In this document: positions 8,620-20,511 of the stretch, piece by piece
Layout: each line of letters opens with the position of its first letter
Numbering within the stretch: position 1 is the first letter of the stretch
From: CAWGYT01 sp963826795
GTDB lineage: Bacteria > Planctomycetota > Planctomycetia > Pirellulales > Pirellulaceae
NCBI GenBank assembly: GCA_963826795.1
Contig: CAWGYT010000003.1
Coordinates: forward strand, 344,659 to 408,658
Length of the DNA: 64,000 nt
Direction: 5' to 3'
Notes under the pieces: generated by a model
What the model saw: only the letters and a program-made list of their open reading frames with translations
What the model was told of the DNA's origin: nothing
Database searches by the model: none
Translations under genes and position numbers: made by a program

Positions 8620-11600
8620 TTAGCGGCGCCGATTCGGCCGCAGCAGCTCTTGAATTGCCTCCTCGAGTTGTTCGACGTTGATTTCTTTGAGCGTCACGAT
8701 GCCGATCTCCCGCGAGTCATTCTGTCTAGCATTTTCGTCCAGTTGTTTGATCAAGGCCGCGACTTCATCGCTTAACTGGCTGGGTGCCAAGACGACGATT
8801 GAATTGGTCACCTGGTCGACCTCCAAGGTGAGGAGCGGCCCGGAGGTGGCGGCGTTCACTTGCCGCAGCAGCGTCGCCACCTCGCGCGAGATTCCCTCCG
8901 GGATGTCCAATTCGACACCGCGGCCTCCTCCCGACTTCAACTGCGTTTCGTAGACCCCCTGAAGCAATTCCAAGACACGTCCGGCCTCCAGATACCGAAC
9001 GGCGACAATTTTTGGGCGGGCGTTGGCCAAGGAGTCGGGAACATTGGAGGAGTCGAGAACGCGGAGCAGTTCGCCGATCACGGCACGGTCCGCGGCGCGC
9101 CCGTGAACCACGACCGCATTGAGTCGTTCATCGGCGACCATGGCGACCTTTCCTAAGATGGCCCGCGTAGTGAGCGGCATCTGTTCGAACAACTCGGTCA
9201 GCAGTTTGGCCACATTCGAGGCGCCGGCGTTCCGCAGCGAGTAGACGGCGAAGTTCCCGGCGCTGGCGTCACTGAGGCTTTGGCGAGCGAGGGTCCGAAA
9301 CAGGATTTCAGCCTGGATCAAGGCCTCTTCGTCGTCGGACATGAGCGTGACCGAGCCCGCATTGGGGACGATCACGAGGGGTGCTTTCGTACGGACCTGG
9401 TCGGGTGGGCGGACCTGGTCGGGCGGGTCGTTTGATGTCTGATCGGAAGCGAGGTCCTGTCCGTCGTCGACGTCGAGTGGGACCTGGACCGTCACCGGAC
9501 GCGTTGTGAGCTGGGTGGAGATTCGGCTTTCGCGCCGCGACGACTGTGACTGATCGGCGGGTGCCGAATTCGGCGAGTCCTTGCCCGCAGGTGACGAGGA
9601 ATTGTCATCTTCGGGCGCGGCGGGCGATGGGGCTTCTTCGCCCGTATCAATCGTCTCGATCTGCGGCGTGACGGACTGCAACAAGGGACGGGGAGTTTCA
9701 GGGCGGACCACTTGCAGCCGATTGTCGCGCAATTGCGACCAAATCCGCTCGACCTGCGAGACGGCGTCATCCAGATCACCGCGAAACGGGACAACTCGAA
9801 CGCCTCGCTGAGCACCACCTCGTGCGGCGGGCGAGATTTCCCCCATTTTCTCCAGCAGCTGGCGGACCTCGTCCAGTTGTTGCCGCGTTCCTCGGACGAA
9901 CAGCTGTTGCGTTTCGGTGTCGCCGTTGGCGATGGGCCGCGAGGGCGAATCGGCGAACAGGCGATCGATCGCAAGTTCGATCGAGAACGGATCGACGCTT
10001 TGCAGTGGGAAGACCTCAACCAGAAACGGCTCGCTTTGAATCTGCTGAACGGCCGCCGCCAGAATTTGATGTTGCGAGCTGGTGGCGACGGCGATCAGTT
10101 GTTTGGTTTCGGCGCTGAGCGAAAGATCGACGGGGGGCTGCTGATTCTGGAAGAGCGTTTGGAGGGTCGCCAGCAGCGTCTCGCCGCTGGTGGTCTCGAG
10201 CGGGTAGACGACCAGCCGGCGGTCCTCGTTCAGGGCCGCGCCATTTTCGATTTGCGAGACGATCTGGGCGATCGTGCGCTGCTCATCCGGCGGCGCCTTC
10301 ACCAGCAGGCTGCGATTCGTCGGATCGGCCGTCAGGCTGACTTGGGGGCTGCGTCCGTACATCGTCTGCAACGATTGCAAGACGGACGTCAGATTGGACT
10401 GCGTGATCGCGTAGGCCTGCAGGACCGGTTCCTGGGTATTACGTTGATCCATTTGTTCGACGGTCACCTTGATGCGTTCATGTTCCGTCGGGGTGGCGGT
10501 GGCGACGAGCGTGCGGTTGGCCGGGTCGCTGGCGAAGACGGCATCAGGCAGGAGGGCCTCCAGGACCGTCTGCGTCGCCCCGACGTCCCCGCGCTGCAGC
10601 GCATAGCGCGCGTCTGCCGGTCGTCGTCGGGCGGCATGTCGAGATCTTGCACCGTGGCCTGGACCCGCTGCTGGTCCTCGGCCGAGGCACTGACGATCAA
10701 GGCGCGATTCGCCTCGTCGGCGGCGAGCGTCGCTTCTGGCAAGACATCTTCCAGCGCGGCGCGCGGCCTCAACGTCGGCGAACTTCAGGCGGTAGACCTT
10801 TGTCTCCTGGCCGACGCGATCGCTTTGATCCATCTCGCGAATGACCTCCGCAACTCGTTCTTGTTCGTCGGGCCGCGCGGTGACAAGCAGCGTGTTGTTG
10901 CGGTATCCCGCGTCCACCGTGGCGCACGGCAAAAGGGTTCGTATCGCATCCCGGGCGGATCGTGCGTCGGCGAAGCGCAGCTTGTAGGCGCGCGCGACGA
11001 GGTTGGCGGGCCCGACCTGTTCGAGTTGCTTCACGACTTCGGCGGCCAACTGCTGATCGGCTTCGCTGGCGGTCACCAGCAACGTGCCTTGCTCGCTGTC
11101 GCCCCGGATCACCGCGTTGGGCAGGAGGGCATCCAAGGCGTCTTCCGCAGCCCTGGCATCCGACGCGACCAGGCGATAAACACGTGTCGCGAGGTCCTCC
11201 GAGTTGCTCTGGGAGAGTTGCTCGATGGCTTCCGCGACCCGCGCCTGATCGGCGGGATCCGCCGTGACCAGCAGCATCCGGCTACTGCGGTCGCTGGCGA
11301 TGATCGCGTTCGGGACGAGTTCCTGCAAGGCGCTTCTCAGGCCGTAGAAATCGCGTGACCCGAGCCGATAGGCGCGGGTTTCACGGCGCGAATCCTGAGG
11401 CTGGTCGAGCTGGCTGACGGTTTCTTCAATCCGCTGATGTTCCTCCGGAAAGGCGGTCGCGATCAGGCTTCGCGTCGATTCGTCGACGGCAATCGTCGCG
11501 CCCGGAATCAAGCGTGCCAGGGCGGACTCGAGGGACGCCGGGTTGGCATGCGTCAAGCGATAGACCTTCGAGACGCGCGTGCGGACCGGGGGCAAGTCCT

Positions 11601-14600
11601 TGAGAATTGCGTCCAAGGCCGCCGACAGCGCTTGGTGCTTTTCCGCGGTCGTGCGCGCGACCAACGCGTTGCGAACGGGATCCGGCGTGAGCGTCACTCC
11701 CGCGACAAGCTCCGGAGCCAGCAAGGGCAGAATCACCTCCGGCGTGGTCGCTCCCAGCGGGTACACCCGCACGACTTGATCCTCCGTCGGGGCGGCTTGC
11801 TGAAAGGACTCGATCAGCCGCGCGACCTTGTCGTGCTCTATCGGCTTGGCCCACAGCATCAGCAGGCCGGAGTCCTCGTCACCCAAGGCGCGGGCGCTCG
11901 GCGCGATTTGCGGCAGCAGTTCTTCCACCTTGCTCAAGACATCCGGTCGACTGCGATAGGCCCGCGCCGTCGCGTCGCCCGCTTGCGCGTCGCCCGCCTC
12001 GATCTGGTCAATCGCGCGCTGGATGATTTGGTGAGCCGCGGCGGTGGCCCAGACCATCACCTGTCGGTCGTCATCGGAGACGGACGCCTCGGCGGTGGGC
12101 GCGATTTGGTCCAGCATCCGCGTCAAGTCGCTTGGCGAAATGCGACTGACCGAATACACCCGCAGCGAGGCGTCGCTGCTGTCTTCGGCCGGTGCCACTT
12201 GCTCGACCGTCTGCTGGATGATCGCGTGTTCTTCGGGCGTGGCCCACACAATGATCGCGCGGCGATCTCGGTCGGGCACGATCCGCGCCCGCGGGGCAAG
12301 ATCGTAGAACAGTCGGCGAATCCGATCGGGGTCGCGCGATCCGACGGAATAGGTCACCACCTTGCGCGCCCCGGCCGCCTCTTGTGAACGAAACTCTTCG
12401 ACCGTCTTGGCCAAGGTTTCGTGATCCTGATCGGAACCCCAGGCAATCAGTGAGTTGCTATCGCGATCGCTCACCAGCGACATCTCGGGCAACAGCTGCT
12501 CGAACAGCCGCTGTACATCCCGCGCATCGACGTCGCCCAAGCGATAGCGCGCCATCCGGTTCTTGCCCGCGCCCGCCGGAGCGTCTAGCTGCTTGATCGC
12601 CTCGCCCAGGATCTGGTGTTGCTCCGGAGTCGTCCAGACCATGACCCGCCGACTCTCCGGATCGGCGATCGTCTTCGTGTCCGGGTACAGTTCGCTCAGC
12701 ACCTGTTGGACGCTGGCGGGATCTCCTTCCTGAAGCGGATACGCGACCAGTTGCAGCGGCGTCGCGGATTCGGGTCCCGCCAACGACGCAAGCGTGGTGT
12801 CGAGCAGCTGCAACTGGGCGGGCGTTCCCCAGGCGACCAGCTCGCGAGGCCTTGCGTCATCGACCAATCGCAGCGATCCAAGTTGTTCGTCCAGCGATGG
12901 CTTGAGTGCCAGAAAACGCTCCTTTTGCGTGGGAGTCACGGAGAAGACGCGCAGCTGCTCCGTTTGCGTCGGAAACTCGCCTCGCAACTGCTCCAAGACC
13001 GTCTCGACAGCCGCCAGCTGCGCCGGGGTGCCTAGCACCAGCAGCTCGCTCGGCGTCCCCGTCTCCAGGATCTTCAGCTCGCGCAGGGACGGATCCAGTT
13101 GAAGATAGTTGCGCACAAACTGCTCGCGAAGAGGCGGGGTGACTTTCAAGCGACTCAGCGAGCGGGTGGGGGTCGGGGCCTGTGCCGACTCGAGCTGCTG
13201 AAGGACGTCCGCGACCTGGCGCTGTTCGGCAGGCGAGCCGATCACCAGCAGTCGGTTCCCGTCCGGATCGAGCGTCAATTTGGCGGCCGGGACCAGTGTT
13301 TTCAAAACGCTTTGGACTTGCGAGGCTTCCAGTGCCCCGAGCGGATAGGAGCTGATTTTTGGCTGCAGAGCCGGTTCGGCTTCCAGCTGAGCCAGAAACT
13401 GCCGCACGGCGTTTTGCTGTGCGGGACTGGCCACGAGGATGATTCGGCCCGCTTGGGCGTCGACCGATACCTTGGCCCGAGGAAACAGGTTCTGCACCAT
13501 CGAGACAATGGCACTGGGGTCGCCCTGACGCAAGGTGTAGACGACCGGAATCTCCCGCGCCGTATCCTCGCCGTCGGCTGAAAGCTTCCGCATCGTGCTC
13601 TGCAGCTGCTCATGTTCGGCCGGCGTGGCGAAGGCGATCAGGCGCGGCGGGTCGGTCGCTCGGGACAACGTCGCCCCAGGGACGATCAGCTTCAATTGTT
13701 CCACCAAGGTCGCGGGAGTTTCGTCCGCCAACGGATAGACTTCCAGCCGCGGCCGCAGCTCCGCCGAGTTTTTCGTGGCGAGCTGCTCCAGCAACCGCAC
13801 GATCGCTTCGTGCTGCTTTGGCGTGGCATACGCATTGATCTGGCCCGAGCGGCTGTCGATCGTCAACTTGACGTCGCCGATCAGGGCCCGGATCATCTCG
13901 GCGGCAGCGCTGGGATCCACGTCCTCGGCCGGATAAACAACCAGCTCGGGACCCGGTGGATCCGGCTTCTTGGGTTCCGGCTTGGGTGGCTGAGGCTCGG
14001 GGATCGACGAAATGATCGCATTGATCGCGGCGCATTTGGCCGGCCGTCGCAATCACCAGCAACTGACGCGTTTGTGGCAGTGGCGTCGCGAGTCCATATT
14101 TACCCAGCAGCGGCGTGATCTCGGTTTGGACCATTTCCACCGGACGCTTGCCCAAGGGGAACATCACTTCGACCAGTTCGAATTGTCCGTACTTATCCAA
14201 GTCTCCCAGCTCGATGCGCGGAATCAGTCCCTCCGGAATCCCCTCAGTCAGGTCCGCGCAGATCAACATTCGATCGCGCCGAACCAGGCTGAATCCGCGT
14301 GTCGTCAGCACTCCGTTCAACAGATCGAGCGCCTCGGTCGGCGAATAGGCCTTCGTGTCGCTGTAGGTAAACGTGCCTTGAGGCAATTCGTTGACCACCA
14401 ACGACAGATCTGCCTGCCGAGCGAACCAATCCAACACATCCAGCCACTTCTGCTCGCGGAAGGCAAACTGCAACTCGGGCGTTTTCGGTTGGGACGTGTC
14501 GGCTGCGTTGGTGCTTTCGGCTGCGTTCGTGCTGTCGCCTGGGTTGGCGGTGTCGCTGGCCGGTGCTTCGACTGCCCCAGCGGCGGGAGGCGGCTCGGCT

Positions 14601-14692
14601 TGTTGGGCGAGGGCCGGGACTTCCGTCAGCAGGGCCAGCGAAACGCTGCAGAAGACAAACCACGATTGAGCTCGGGAACGTCGCGCGGGCAT
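8620..14692 (-). CDS. Giant exported protein with about 24 tandem secretin N-domain (NolW-like) repeats, no pore domain; frameshifted
   Basis: The start at 14692 gives a signal peptide (SWFVFCSVSLALLTEVPALAQ), an acidic linker, an STN/N0-like domain (LQFAFREQKWLDVLDWFARQ) and an N1-like domain. The frame shifts once near 14030: QLLVIATAGQM should continue as RAINAIISSIPEP. About 24 repeats of 60-100 residues follow, each with the pattern VYPL..gdp..v...L..L.P.a.v..D...r.lIv.at..eh..i...i.qL. This is the secretin_N/NolW fold. Two compensating shifts at about 10760 and 10613 bridge repeats 17 and 18. The C-terminus ends in another such domain; there is no secretin beta-barrel. The total is about 2,020 residues. 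It heads the gsp operon, where gspD would be expected. A periplasmic role is inferred. Confidence 0.8.
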
Positions 14693-14858
14693 CCGAGTTG
14701 GACTCCAGGCAGGTAAAGTCAGCGACCGCTTGACAAGCGAGGTCGGGTGGGACTGTTCATTAAAGGCGATGGGGGCGGCGGCGTAAAGCTGAAACTGGAT
14801 CGGGTGTCTCGTGAACTTGACATCCGCGTTCGCTTGGCCGTGGCCGCGCGGCGGCGCG

Positions 14859-16517
14859 CTAAATTCGCTGGCCGAGTCGTTCGGCCAGTCGCAGCAGAGC
14901 GCGGCTGTAGTCGTTCGGATCCAGGTGGACGTGCAGCAGACTCGGGCCCGAGCGGTCGTCCCATGCGCGGCGGAGCGCGGCGTCGAACTCGCCCTCGGTC
15001 CGAATCTCGTAGCCCGTTCCTCCCCCGTAGACGTCCGTCAAGCGACTGTAGTGCCAACGTTGGATCTCGTTGAACTTCCAATCGCCGGCGTGCAGCTTGC
15101 GTTCGGTTCCGTAACCCGCGTTGTCAAGCACGATGATCACGGGGTCGAAACCGTGGCGAATGAGCGTCGAAAGTTCCTGGCCCGTCATCTGGAAGGCGCC
15201 ATCCCCACAGATCACCACCACGCGGCTGCCGGGCCGCGCGAAAAGGGCACCGACGGCGGCCGGTACGGAAAACCCCATGGAGGTGTAGTAGGCCGGGCTG
15301 ATGAATTCGGTTCGCCCGCGAATCTGCAGCTCGGTCGCCCCGAACAAGGAGTCGCCGATGTCGGCGATCACGATCGTGTCCTCCGTCAACTGCTCGTTCA
15401 ACCGAGCCAGCAGACGGGTAAGCGTCACTTGGTTGTCCGGCTCCAACGCGAAGGGTTCGCGGCGGGGGCGGAGCGAATCGGGCAGCGATCGGCGCGTGGC
15501 ATCCGGAGGTGTTTGGATCAGGCCGTGGAGAAAATCAGGCAGCCGGACCTGGTGATAGTGGTGATAGTGAATCCGCAATTGTTCGCTCGTGGCATAGATG
15601 CAGCGACCCGGATCCAGATTGGCCGTGAAGATGCCCAGATTGATGTCCGTCATGAACGTGCCCAGCAACAGCAGGCAATCGCTCTGTTCGACGTAGTCCG
15701 TGACGGCCTGCCGACCCATCGCTCCTTCGTACAGGCCGACATACAACGGATGCGTTTCGCGAATCACGCTCTTGCCCAGCAATGTGGCCGCGATCGGAAT
15801 CTGCGTCAATTCGGCCAGTGACAACAGTTCGTCTTGGAGTCCGAAACGGTGGATCTCGACGCCGGCCAGAATCAGCGGTCGCTCACAGGTCCCCAGCAAG
15901 TGACGCGCCTCGGCGACCGCTTCGCGCAGCGCCCCGGCGTCACTTTCCGACTCCGGTTGCTGAAACGCATGACCGATCTGTGGCACAACGTCGACCATGT
16001 CTCGCGGAATCTCGAGGTAGACGGGCCGCTTGAAGCGTGAACAGGCATCGAGGACGCGATCGATTTCGCGAAACGCCGAGACCGGATCGGACAGCTCGGC
16101 ACTGGCCACGCAAAGCTTTTCAAAGACGTCGATCTGCGTGCGCACGTCGCGGACCATGTGGTGCAAAAGCGGATTGCTCGATCGCTCGGACAGTCCCGGC
16201 GAACCGCTGATGACGACCACGGGCGATTTCTCGGCATAGGCGCCCGCCACCGAATTGCAGACGCTCAGTCCTCCCACGCAATAGGTCACACACAGGGCTC
16301 CCATCCCATGGACACGGGCGTAAGCGTCGGCCGCGAAGCCGGCGCAGTCCTCGCGCGTACAGCCGACGACGTCCAGCCGGCTTTGCTCCAGCTGCGCGTA
16401 GAACGAGAGCACATAGTCCCCGGGAATCCCAAAGACGTGACCGATGCCATAGTCTTCCAAACGCCGGATCAGGTATTGGCCGATCGTCAGTCCCTGGGGT
16501 AGGGCTTTTGCCGCCAT
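14859..16517 (-). CDS. Thiamine-diphosphate 2-oxo-acid decarboxylase (pyruvate/indolepyruvate decarboxylase family)
   Basis: This 552-residue protein matches the PDC/IPDC subfamily of ThDP enzymes in length and order: N-terminal PYR domain, central domain, C-terminal PP domain. The cofactor-activating Glu is in CTRED (E56), and the His pair diagnostic of PDC-type decarboxylases is at 119-120 (NPLLHHMVRD). The ThDP/Mg motif is GDGAFQ (about 438) through DNAGYGTE. It should decarboxylate a 2-oxo acid to an aldehyde; the substrate cannot be read from sequence. It lies downstream of ilvN and ilvC on the same strand but is separated from them by two unknown genes, so an operon link to branched-chain metabolism is only suggestive. 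Confidence 0.88.
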   Translation of the reverse strand: MAAKALPQGLTIGQYLIRRLEDYGIGHVFGIPGDYVLSFYAQLEQSRLDVVGCTREDCAGFAADAYARVHGMGALCVTYCVGGLSVCNSVAGAYAEKSPVVVISGSPGLSERSSNPLLHHMVRDVRTQIDVFEKLCVASAELSDPVSAFREIDRVLDACSRFKRPVYLEIPRDMVDVVPQIGHAFQQPESESDAGALREAVAEARHLLGTCERPLILAGVEIHRFGLQDELLSLAELTQIPIAATLLGKSVIRETHPLYVGLYEGAMGRQAVTDYVEQSDCLLLLGTFMTDINLGIFTANLDPGRCIYATSEQLRIHYHHYHQVRLPDFLHGLIQTPPDATRRSLPDSLRPRREPFALEPDNQVTLTRLLARLNEQLTEDTIVIADIGDSLFGATELQIRGRTEFISPAYYTSMGFSVPAAVGALFARPGSRVVVICGDGAFQMTGQELSTLIRHGFDPVIIVLDNAGYGTERKLHAGDWKFNEIQRWHYSRLTDVYGGGTGYEIRTEGEFDAALRRAWDDRSGPSLLHVHLDPNDYSRALLRLAERLGQRI

Positions 16518-16568
16518 CGGATGGCTCCGCGTGTTCAGGATCAGGCGCCCAACCGCATCTTAGCAAAA

Positions 16569-17171
16569 TCAGCCAAGCGGCTGCCGCACGTGATCCGGCC
16601 GGCTCGTGCCCCGGGAGATCGGGGATCCGAGCTGACGTTGCAGCGACCTGGCCTGCGGGCGGCGCGGGGCGGTGAAGTGGCGGACCTGAACGATGAAGGC
16701 AACCGCCGCCACGAGCAGCAATCCCAGGGTCAGCAGCCCCAGCAGTTTGCCTTGGACGCGCCGCGGATCGCTCAACCCGACCAGCGCCGCGATGGCCGCA
16801 ATGCCGAACGTGATCGTGGACACGCCTCCCCAGACGAACGTCCACGGCGAGTCCGGCGCGGTTCGATAGGCCCACCAGGCCGCGGCCCAGCACAGATAGG
16901 CCGCGCACGTGACCAGCAGGCTCACGAGACTGGGCCAGTTTCGCAGCTCGGTGTCGGTCGAGCCGCTCCGATGCGTCAGGATCCAGGCCCAGAAGCCGAC
17001 GAAGGTGCCTGAGCAAAACAGCACGATCAAGCTGCGGCGCAGGTCGAACAGCCCCACATCCGTGAAGATCCCCGTGGCTCCGATCGCCAGATAGATCCCC
17101 CAGCCCGCCAGGGCGCCGGCCAAGCCCCACAGCAGGCGGCGGGTCGCTGGCGTCGAGACGGGGGCAGGCAT
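16569..17171 (-). CDS. Predicted multi-pass membrane protein of unknown function
   Basis: This 200-residue protein has about five hydrophobic segments: LLWGLAGALAGWGIYLAIGA, LIVLFCSGTFVGFWAWIL, LVSLLVTCAAYLCWAAAWWA, ITFGIAAIAALVGLS and LLGLLTLGLLLVAAVAFIV. A basic cytoplasmic tail follows. I do not recognise the family. It lies between ilvC and the decarboxylase gene on the same strand with short gaps (about 50 and 20 nt), so co-transcription is likely. Confidence 0.7.
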   Translation of the reverse strand: MPAPVSTPATRRLLWGLAGALAGWGIYLAIGATGIFTDVGLFDLRRSLIVLFCSGTFVGFWAWILTHRSGSTDTELRNWPSLVSLLVTCAAYLCWAAAWWAYRTAPDSPWTFVWGGVSTITFGIAAIAALVGLSDPRRVQGKLLGLLTLGLLLVAAVAFIVQVRHFTAPRRPQARSLQRQLGSPISRGTSRPDHVRQPLG

Positions 17172-17189
17172 GGGGTGGACCCGCGGGAA

Positions 17190-17462
17190 TCAGATCTTCT
17201 TGAGGATCGAGAATTCGTCGAGCGTCACGGTCGTCAGCTCGCCATCTTCCCGACGCAACACGATCACGTCGCTAAACACCTTGTCGTCGCCGTTGCGGCG
17301 GAAGTGCAGCCCATGGCGACGCCGCTCGGCCGCAACGACCGTCCCGACCGTCGTCGACGGCCAAGCTCGAAACCCGACCCTCACCTCGTGTTGAAGTTCC
17401 ACGCGATCCCCGGGCTGGAGGCTCTCAAAGACCTTCAGCATAGCGGCCTGAATTGCCTTCAT
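17190..17462 (-). CDS. Small conserved-looking hypothetical protein
   Basis: This 90-residue soluble protein begins MKAIQAAMLKVFESLQPGDRVEL and reads as a small beta-barrel type domain with charged strands (VRVGFRAWPSTTVGTVVAAERRRHG; VIVLRREDGELTTVTLDE). It starts directly after the ilvC stop with no gap, which supports translation and an operon with ilvC. The family is not recognised. The fold could be a KOW/SH3-like nucleic-acid or protein-binding barrel, but this is a guess. Confidence 0.7.
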   Translation of the reverse strand: MKAIQAAMLKVFESLQPGDRVELQHEVRVGFRAWPSTTVGTVVAAERRRHGLHFRRNGDDKVFSDVIVLRREDGELTTVTLDEFSILKKI

Positions 17463-18467
<1,005 letters not shown>

Positions 18468-18565
18468 ACCGGGGTACCTCGGAATCGTCTAAGAGTGAGA
18501 GAAATGTTCGGGATACCGTCGAGCCTGGTCCAGAATCGACGGTCTGCGGGAGGCCTCACCCAACC

Positions 18566-18616
18566 AAGTCCTGGGCCCGAAAAGTCCTGGGCCCGACAAG
18601 TCCTTGGCCCGACAAG
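18566..18616. repeat. Tandem repeat, period 16, about 3.2 copies
   Basis: Three near-identical units AAGTCCTGGGCCCGAA, AAGTCCTGGGCCCGAC and AAGTCCTTGGCCCGAC, plus a partial fourth, lie in the ilvN-ilvC gap. Each unit contains the palindrome GGGCCC (GGCC in unit three). No function is evident. Confidence 0.85.
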
Positions 18617-18646
18617 GTTGGCGGCCGCCTCGGGCCGGAGAGTCAC

Positions 18647-19198
18647 CTATTTTGTCTGCTTGAGCGACTTCTGCATCGATCCATCGCTGGGCGCGGCCCC
18701 GGTCGCCTCGGGACGCTGCGGCGTGTTACGGACCATCGCAATTCGACCCGTCCGGACCAGTTCGGTGATGCCGTAAGGACGCATCCGATCCACAAAGGCC
18801 TCGATCTTGTTCTCGCGGCCCGAGATCTCGATCATCACCTCGTCCGGTCCGACGTCCACGATCCGTCCACGAAAGATATCCGTCAACTCGCGGATTTCGC
18901 TTCGCTTACTGCCGGGGGGAGCCTTCAGCTTGATCAACATCAGGTCCCGCTCGACGTAATCCTGTGAACTGACGTCGACGACTTTCACGACCGTCACGAT
19001 CTTTTCCAGCTGCTTGCGAATCTGCTCCAGCACCCGGTCATCCCCGACCACCACGAACGTCATCCGCGAAAGATCGGGTTCTTCCGTCTCGCCCACGGCC
19101 AGCGAATCGATGTTGTAACCACGCGACGCCAGCATCCCCGAGATGTGAGCGAGCACGCCGGGAACGTTTTGGACGACGGCGGAAAGGACGTGACGCAT
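18647..19198 (-). CDS. ilvN: Acetolactate synthase small (regulatory) subunit
   Basis: The start was placed at ATG 19198, giving 183 residues beginning MRHVLSAVVQNVPGVLAHISGML, the ACT-domain start typical of IlvN/IlvH. The longer frame to 19339 adds unsupported sequence. The ACT domain (residues 1-75, SRGYNIDSLAVGETEEPDLSR) binds valine for feedback control. The C-terminal ALS_ss domain follows (RELTDIFRGRIVDVGPDEVMIEISG). It partners IlvB, which is not in this window. ilvC lies downstream on the same strand after a 180-nt gap with a tandem repeat. The last about 20 residues are low-complexity. Confidence 0.95.
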   Translation of the reverse strand: MRHVLSAVVQNVPGVLAHISGMLASRGYNIDSLAVGETEEPDLSRMTFVVVGDDRVLEQIRKQLEKIVTVVKVVDVSSQDYVERDLMLIKLKAPPGSKRSEIRELTDIFRGRIVDVGPDEVMIEISGRENKIEAFVDRMRPYGITELVRTGRIAMVRNTPQRPEATGAAPSDGSMQKSLKQTK

Positions 19199-19500
19199 CG
19201 GACCTGGGAACCTCAACGGCCAAAGGGAAACGAGCATGATAGTCCCGCCAGAAACAATGGGCAAGTCCGCGGCCAAGCCGGCCTGCCAGCATTGCCGGCG
19301 GGTGCCAGCATTGCCTGCGGGGCGGTGACGGCTCAGCACCGGACACGCGGGCTCCGCGGTCGGTTCGCAACCGGCGCGGCGGGATTCGGCGAAACTCGCT
19401 AGAATACAGGCTTGGCCCGCCAGGGATGAATGGTCCCGAGGCCAACCCAGTCCGCCAAATCAGCGGCGCGATTCAAGTCATCTGCCCCGGGACGTCGACC
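19199..19500. other. Divergent intergenic region ilvN/scpA
   Basis: This is the shared upstream region of ilvN (minus) and scpA (plus). It contains a 19-bp tandem duplication (TGCCAGCATTGCCGGCGGG at 19284-19302 and a near copy at 19303-19321). I see no convincing promoter boxes. Part may be coding if scpA starts at 19426, but that stretch is not conserved-looking. Confidence 0.5.
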
Positions 19501-20448
19501 ATGAACAAAGGCTCTAGCCGGACCCTGACGGCTCCGCCCAACTCGTCTTCCGCCGCTTCGGCACGCCCCGCAAACCGACGATCCGAGTTGCCGGTCGCAA
19601 CCCCATCGGCCCGGCCGCCGCACTTGCCGGTTCCACGTCCCGCAGATGCTGAACCCATGATCTTTCGCGTCGATCTCGATCTGTTTCGCGGGCCGCTCGA
19701 CTTGCTGCTCTACCTGGTTCGCAAGCACGAACTGGACGTGACCCAGATCCCGATCGCGCCGATTGCCGAGCAATTCCTCGATTACCTGGCCGTGCTGGAA
19801 CAACTGGACGTCAACGCCGTCGGCGATTTTCTGGAAATGGCCAGCCTGTTGATCGAGATCAAATCCAAGCTGGTGCTGCCCCACACCGATGACGAGTCGA
19901 CCGAAAGCGACGAGTCGTGGGAGGATCCGCGCCAACAATTGGTCCAGCAGTTGTTGGAATACAAGCAGTATCGGGACGCCGCCAGCATCCTGGAAGAAAG
20001 AGGACGCACCTGGTCCCAGTGCTTCACTCGAGTCGGGACCGACCTGCCGCCGCGACAGGTCGATCCGGCGGACCAGCCGATCCATGAAGTCGAACTGTGG
20101 GACCTCGTCAGCGCGATGGGCCGCGTGATTCGGGCCAACGAGTTGGCACAGCCGACCAACATCGTCTATGACGACACGCCGATCCAGGCCTACATGCAGC
20201 GTATTCACGAGCGACTGCGGCAAGACGGGCAGGTCGCGTTCTCGGACATGTTTCAGCCCAGCATGCACAAGTCGGCCGTGATCGGCGTCTTTCTGGCCGT
20301 GCTGGAACTGGTGCGACATCACTGCGTCTACGCCGAACAGGACGCCGCTCACGGAGAAATCTACCTGAAGCCCGGCGCCGAGTTCACCGACGATTTGGAG
20401 CTGGACGACGTCGACCAATACCAGGGCGCGACCGCCAAGCCGCGGTAG
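19501..20448 (+). CDS. scpA: Segregation and condensation protein A
   Basis: The conserved protein begins at MIFRVDLDLFRGPLDLLLYLVRKHELDV (19657), the ScpA/kleisin signature. The ATG at 19501 adds a Pro/Ser/Ala-rich N-terminal extension of 52 residues, and the frame is open even further up to 19426, so the start is uncertain. Kleisin features are FLEMASLLIEIKSKLVLP and the C-terminal winged helix SAVIGVFLAVLELVRHHCVYAEQ. ScpA bridges SMC heads with ScpB in chromosome condensation. It converges with the kinase gene downstream. No scpB is adjacent. Confidence 0.93.
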   Translation: MNKGSSRTLTAPPNSSSAASARPANRRSELPVATPSARPPHLPVPRPADAEPMIFRVDLDLFRGPLDLLLYLVRKHELDVTQIPIAPIAEQFLDYLAVLEQLDVNAVGDFLEMASLLIEIKSKLVLPHTDDESTESDESWEDPRQQLVQQLLEYKQYRDAASILEERGRTWSQCFTRVGTDLPPRQVDPADQPIHEVELWDLVSAMGRVIRANELAQPTNIVYDDTPIQAYMQRIHERLRQDGQVAFSDMFQPSMHKSAVIGVFLAVLELVRHHCVYAEQDAAHGEIYLKPGAEFTDDLELDDVDQYQGATAKPR

Positions 20449-20511
20449 CCAACAACGGCGACCTCTCCCGCCTGGGCAAGGAGGCAGCACTTCGGGCCGA
20501 CACGACGGGCC

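Noticed and set aside
10464..10772. A separate 102-codon gene inside the giant repeat gene
   Set aside because: It encodes repeat 17 of the same protein, displaced by two compensating frameshifts.
9712..11358. A 548-codon plus-strand frame over the repeat protein
   Set aside because: It is antisense shadow; the repeats belong to the minus-strand protein.
8620..14052. Possible CRISPR-like or DNA-level repeat array in the giant gene
   Set aside because: The repetition is at protein level with diverged DNA; there are no identical repeats with spacers.
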